A stretch of 64,000 bases of DNA from Pandoraea horticolens (GTDB lineage Bacteria; Pseudomonadota; Gammaproteobacteria; Burkholderiales; Burkholderiaceae): the NCBI RefSeq assembly GCF_902459555.1, contig NZ_CABPSM010000002.1:434001-498000 (forward strand), given 5' to 3'. The position numbers were made by a program, and so were the translations under genes. Shown here piece after piece: positions 62,577 through 64,000 of this stretch. The stretch's first letter is position 1. Every line of letters begins with the position of its first letter. Under the pieces are notes generated by a model, which did not search any database, was not told the origin of the DNA, and worked only from the letters and a program-made list of their open reading frames with translations.

Positions 62577-63824
62577 ATGAACCTATCGCCTCGATCCTTG
62601 ATGAAAAGTGTCCGCGCTGGTGCGAAAGGGCAGACGAAGCGTGCTTCGCATGCCGCTGCCGATGAAGACACCCATGCCACCGAAGTGACGGCTGACGCAG
62701 CCGGGTTGTCCGGTCACATGTCGGCGCTGCACACGAGTATTGAGCCTTGGGAGGCGAAGCTCGCGGCGACCGGTATCCTGCCCGGTCTCGAAGCGTTGCC
62801 GACCGTATTGCTGGTGCTTGAGAAGCACACGATGCGCGTTGTGTTCGCCAATCCGGCCGCAGAGGCGCTGCTTGCGCTCTCGCGTCGTTCGCTGTCGCAG
62901 ATGACGTGGAACGACGTTTTCGCAAACGGCGAGGTGCTGACCTCGACGATGGCCGACCTGATTGCCAACCACTTTCAGGCGACACGCCTCGATCTGGTGC
63001 TTGAACGCACCGCTCAGGAACCGTTGCATACGCACGCTATCGTGGCTGCGCCCGAGTCAGCGCCTGACTTCGTGATCGTCGAACTGATCGAGAACGAGCA
63101 GAAGATCAAGAACGAGCGAGAAGAACGCATCATCGATCAGGCGTTGATGAACAAGCAGCTCATCCGCAATCTGGCGCACGAGATCAAGAACCCGCTGGGC
63201 GGGATTCGTGGCGCGGCGCAGTTGCTGGAGTTCGAGCTGGATCAGCGAGAGTTGCGCGAGTACACGCAGGTCATCATCAAGGAGTCCGACAGACTCCAGA
63301 CGCTGGTCGACCGCCTGCTCGAGCCGCATCGCCACCCCTATATCGCCACGGACGTGAACATCCACGAAGTGTGTGAACGTGTACGTTCCGTGGTGCTTGC
63401 CGAGTTTCCGCAGGGCTTGTCGATCGAGCGCGACTACGACGTGAGCCTGCCGGATTTTCGCGGAGACAAGGAGCAACTCATTCAGGCGCTGCTCAACATC
63501 GTGCGCAATGGTGCCGAAGCGTTACGCGAGCAAATCGCGCGAGGCGACGCACGTATCGAATTGCGCACGCGCGTGGCGCGAAAGATCACGATCGCCAAGC
63601 GATTGCACAAGCTGGCATTGGAATTGCATGTGATCGACAACGGGCCCGGCATTCCCGCCGACATTCGTGATCGTATCTTCTATCCGCTCGTTTCCGGGCG
63701 AGAGGGCGGAAGCGGTCTGGGACTGACGTTGGCGCAATCGTTCGTGCAGCGCCACGATGGTTTGATCGAATGCGAAAGCCGGCCCGGACGAACGGATTTC
63801 CGAATCCTGCTGCCCCTGGGCTGA
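62577..63824 (+). CDS. glnL: Nitrogen regulation sensor kinase NtrB
   Basis: Soluble histidine kinase/phosphatase that controls NtrC in response to PII. It has 415 residues, about 50 more at the N-terminus than E. coli NtrB (first 45 polar; the true start may be internal). A PAS domain occupies about 65-175 (LPTVLLVLEKHTMRVVFANP). The phospho-acceptor His201 is in NLAHEIKNPLGGIRGAAQLL, the N-box in NIVRNGAEAL, and ATP-lid motifs are DNGPGIP and GSGLGLTLAQSFVQRHDG. ntrC follows after 62 bases. Confidence 0.96.
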   Translation: MNLSPRSLMKSVRAGAKGQTKRASHAAADEDTHATEVTADAAGLSGHMSALHTSIEPWEAKLAATGILPGLEALPTVLLVLEKHTMRVVFANPAAEALLALSRRSLSQMTWNDVFANGEVLTSTMADLIANHFQATRLDLVLERTAQEPLHTHAIVAAPESAPDFVIVELIENEQKIKNEREERIIDQALMNKQLIRNLAHEIKNPLGGIRGAAQLLEFELDQRELREYTQVIIKESDRLQTLVDRLLEPHRHPYIATDVNIHEVCERVRSVVLAEFPQGLSIERDYDVSLPDFRGDKEQLIQALLNIVRNGAEALREQIARGDARIELRTRVARKITIAKRLHKLALELHVIDNGPGIPADIRDRIFYPLVSGREGGSGLGLTLAQSFVQRHDGLIECESRPGRTDFRILLPLG

Positions 63825-63886
63825 TGCGGCCCTCACGCCGTTGGCCGTAGCACCTGCGGCCGGGCATAGACGTTATACGGTGAACA

Positions 63887-64000
63887 ATGAAGCCGATCTG
63901 GATAGTAGACGACGATCAATCGATTCGATGGGTCCTGGAAAAGGCACTCTCGCGTGCCAACCTGCCGGTGCGCAGTTTTACCGGCCCGCGCGAAGCCAGT
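63887..64000 (+). CDS. glnG: Nitrogen regulation response regulator NtrC (3' end outside window)
   Basis: First 38 codons of a receiver domain: MKPIWIVDDDQSIRWVLEKA ... LPVRSFTGPREAS. The acidic pair in VDDDQSIRWVLEKAL and the position after ntrB identify NtrC. As the AAA+ sigma-54 activator it would act at the enhancer sites before glnA. The phosphorylated Asp lies beyond the window. Confidence 0.95.
   Translation, partial: MKPIWIVDDDQSIRWVLEKALSRANLPVRSFTGPREAS

Overview
The window is a chromosomal segment of a high-GC betaproteobacterium. It is probably a Burkholderiales/Burkholderiaceae member, and Pandoraea-like is my best guess. The guess rests on the pyruvate dehydrogenase genes carrying a betaproteobacterial proteasome homologue between aceF and lpdA, a PhaP phasin beside them, the bpt-aat-NUDIX cluster, the glnA-ntrB-ntrC order, a DUF4148 protein, and codon use. 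No rRNA, CRISPR array or replication origin is visible.

Layout. 1-3.7 kb: end of aceF, the proteasome homologue and lpdA (lipoyl-E3). 4-10.3 kb: phasin, a histone-deacetylase-family amidohydrolase coupled to an EamA exporter, a nitroreductase, a PbpG-type D,D-endopeptidase and an IclR regulator. 10.6-16.9 kb: an unrecognised membrane/coiled-coil protein, lutA-lutB (no lutC here), a cystine-type ABC permease and binding protein without an ATPase, and pyrD. 17.1-22.3 kb: N-degron transferases bpt and aat, NUDIX hydrolase, tRNA-fMet, a YjaB-like acetyltransferase, eamA and dusA.

22.5-30.0 kb is a genomic island of about 7.4 kb. It starts at the 3' part of tRNA-His (GTG) and ends at a 45-bp direct repeat of that tRNA segment. 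It is badly decayed: only the C-terminus of a tyrosine integrase remains. It also holds an IS3-family element, a scrambled Tn3-family transposase plus resolvase tail, a predicted secreted TIM-barrel glycosidase-like protein, an inverted duplication, and a protein carrying a CheD/CNF-like Cys...His deamidase signature, which I consider the most interesting novelty candidate.

30.5-48.6 kb is ordinary chromosome: a NUDIX-metallo-beta-lactamase fusion, an alpha/beta hydrolase, a flavin monooxygenase-SDR pair divergent from a TetR regulator, purT, a MarR regulator and SDR, glutathionyl-hydroquinone reductase, cspA, a DUF484-GGDEF diguanylate cyclase, an AEC carrier with a GntR regulator, and several small proteins. 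One small gene (48115-48337) is frameshifted by a perfect 7-bp tandem duplication. 48.6-64 kb: fghA, pdxY, a stand-alone fusA, a chemoreceptor, an Asp-box protein with a MoaD/ThiS-like partner, three identical tRNA-Lys (CTT) genes, a LysE exporter, a rhodanese, and the nitrogen-regulation cluster glnA-ntrB-ntrC. The glnA promoter has a textbook sigma-54 site behind an array of GGTGCA/TGCACC (NtrC-type) half sites; ntrC is cut by the window end.

Gene starts were chosen by family N-termini and ribosome-binding sites, and several differ from the longest possible reading frame. All functional calls come from reading translated sequence by eye, with no database search.
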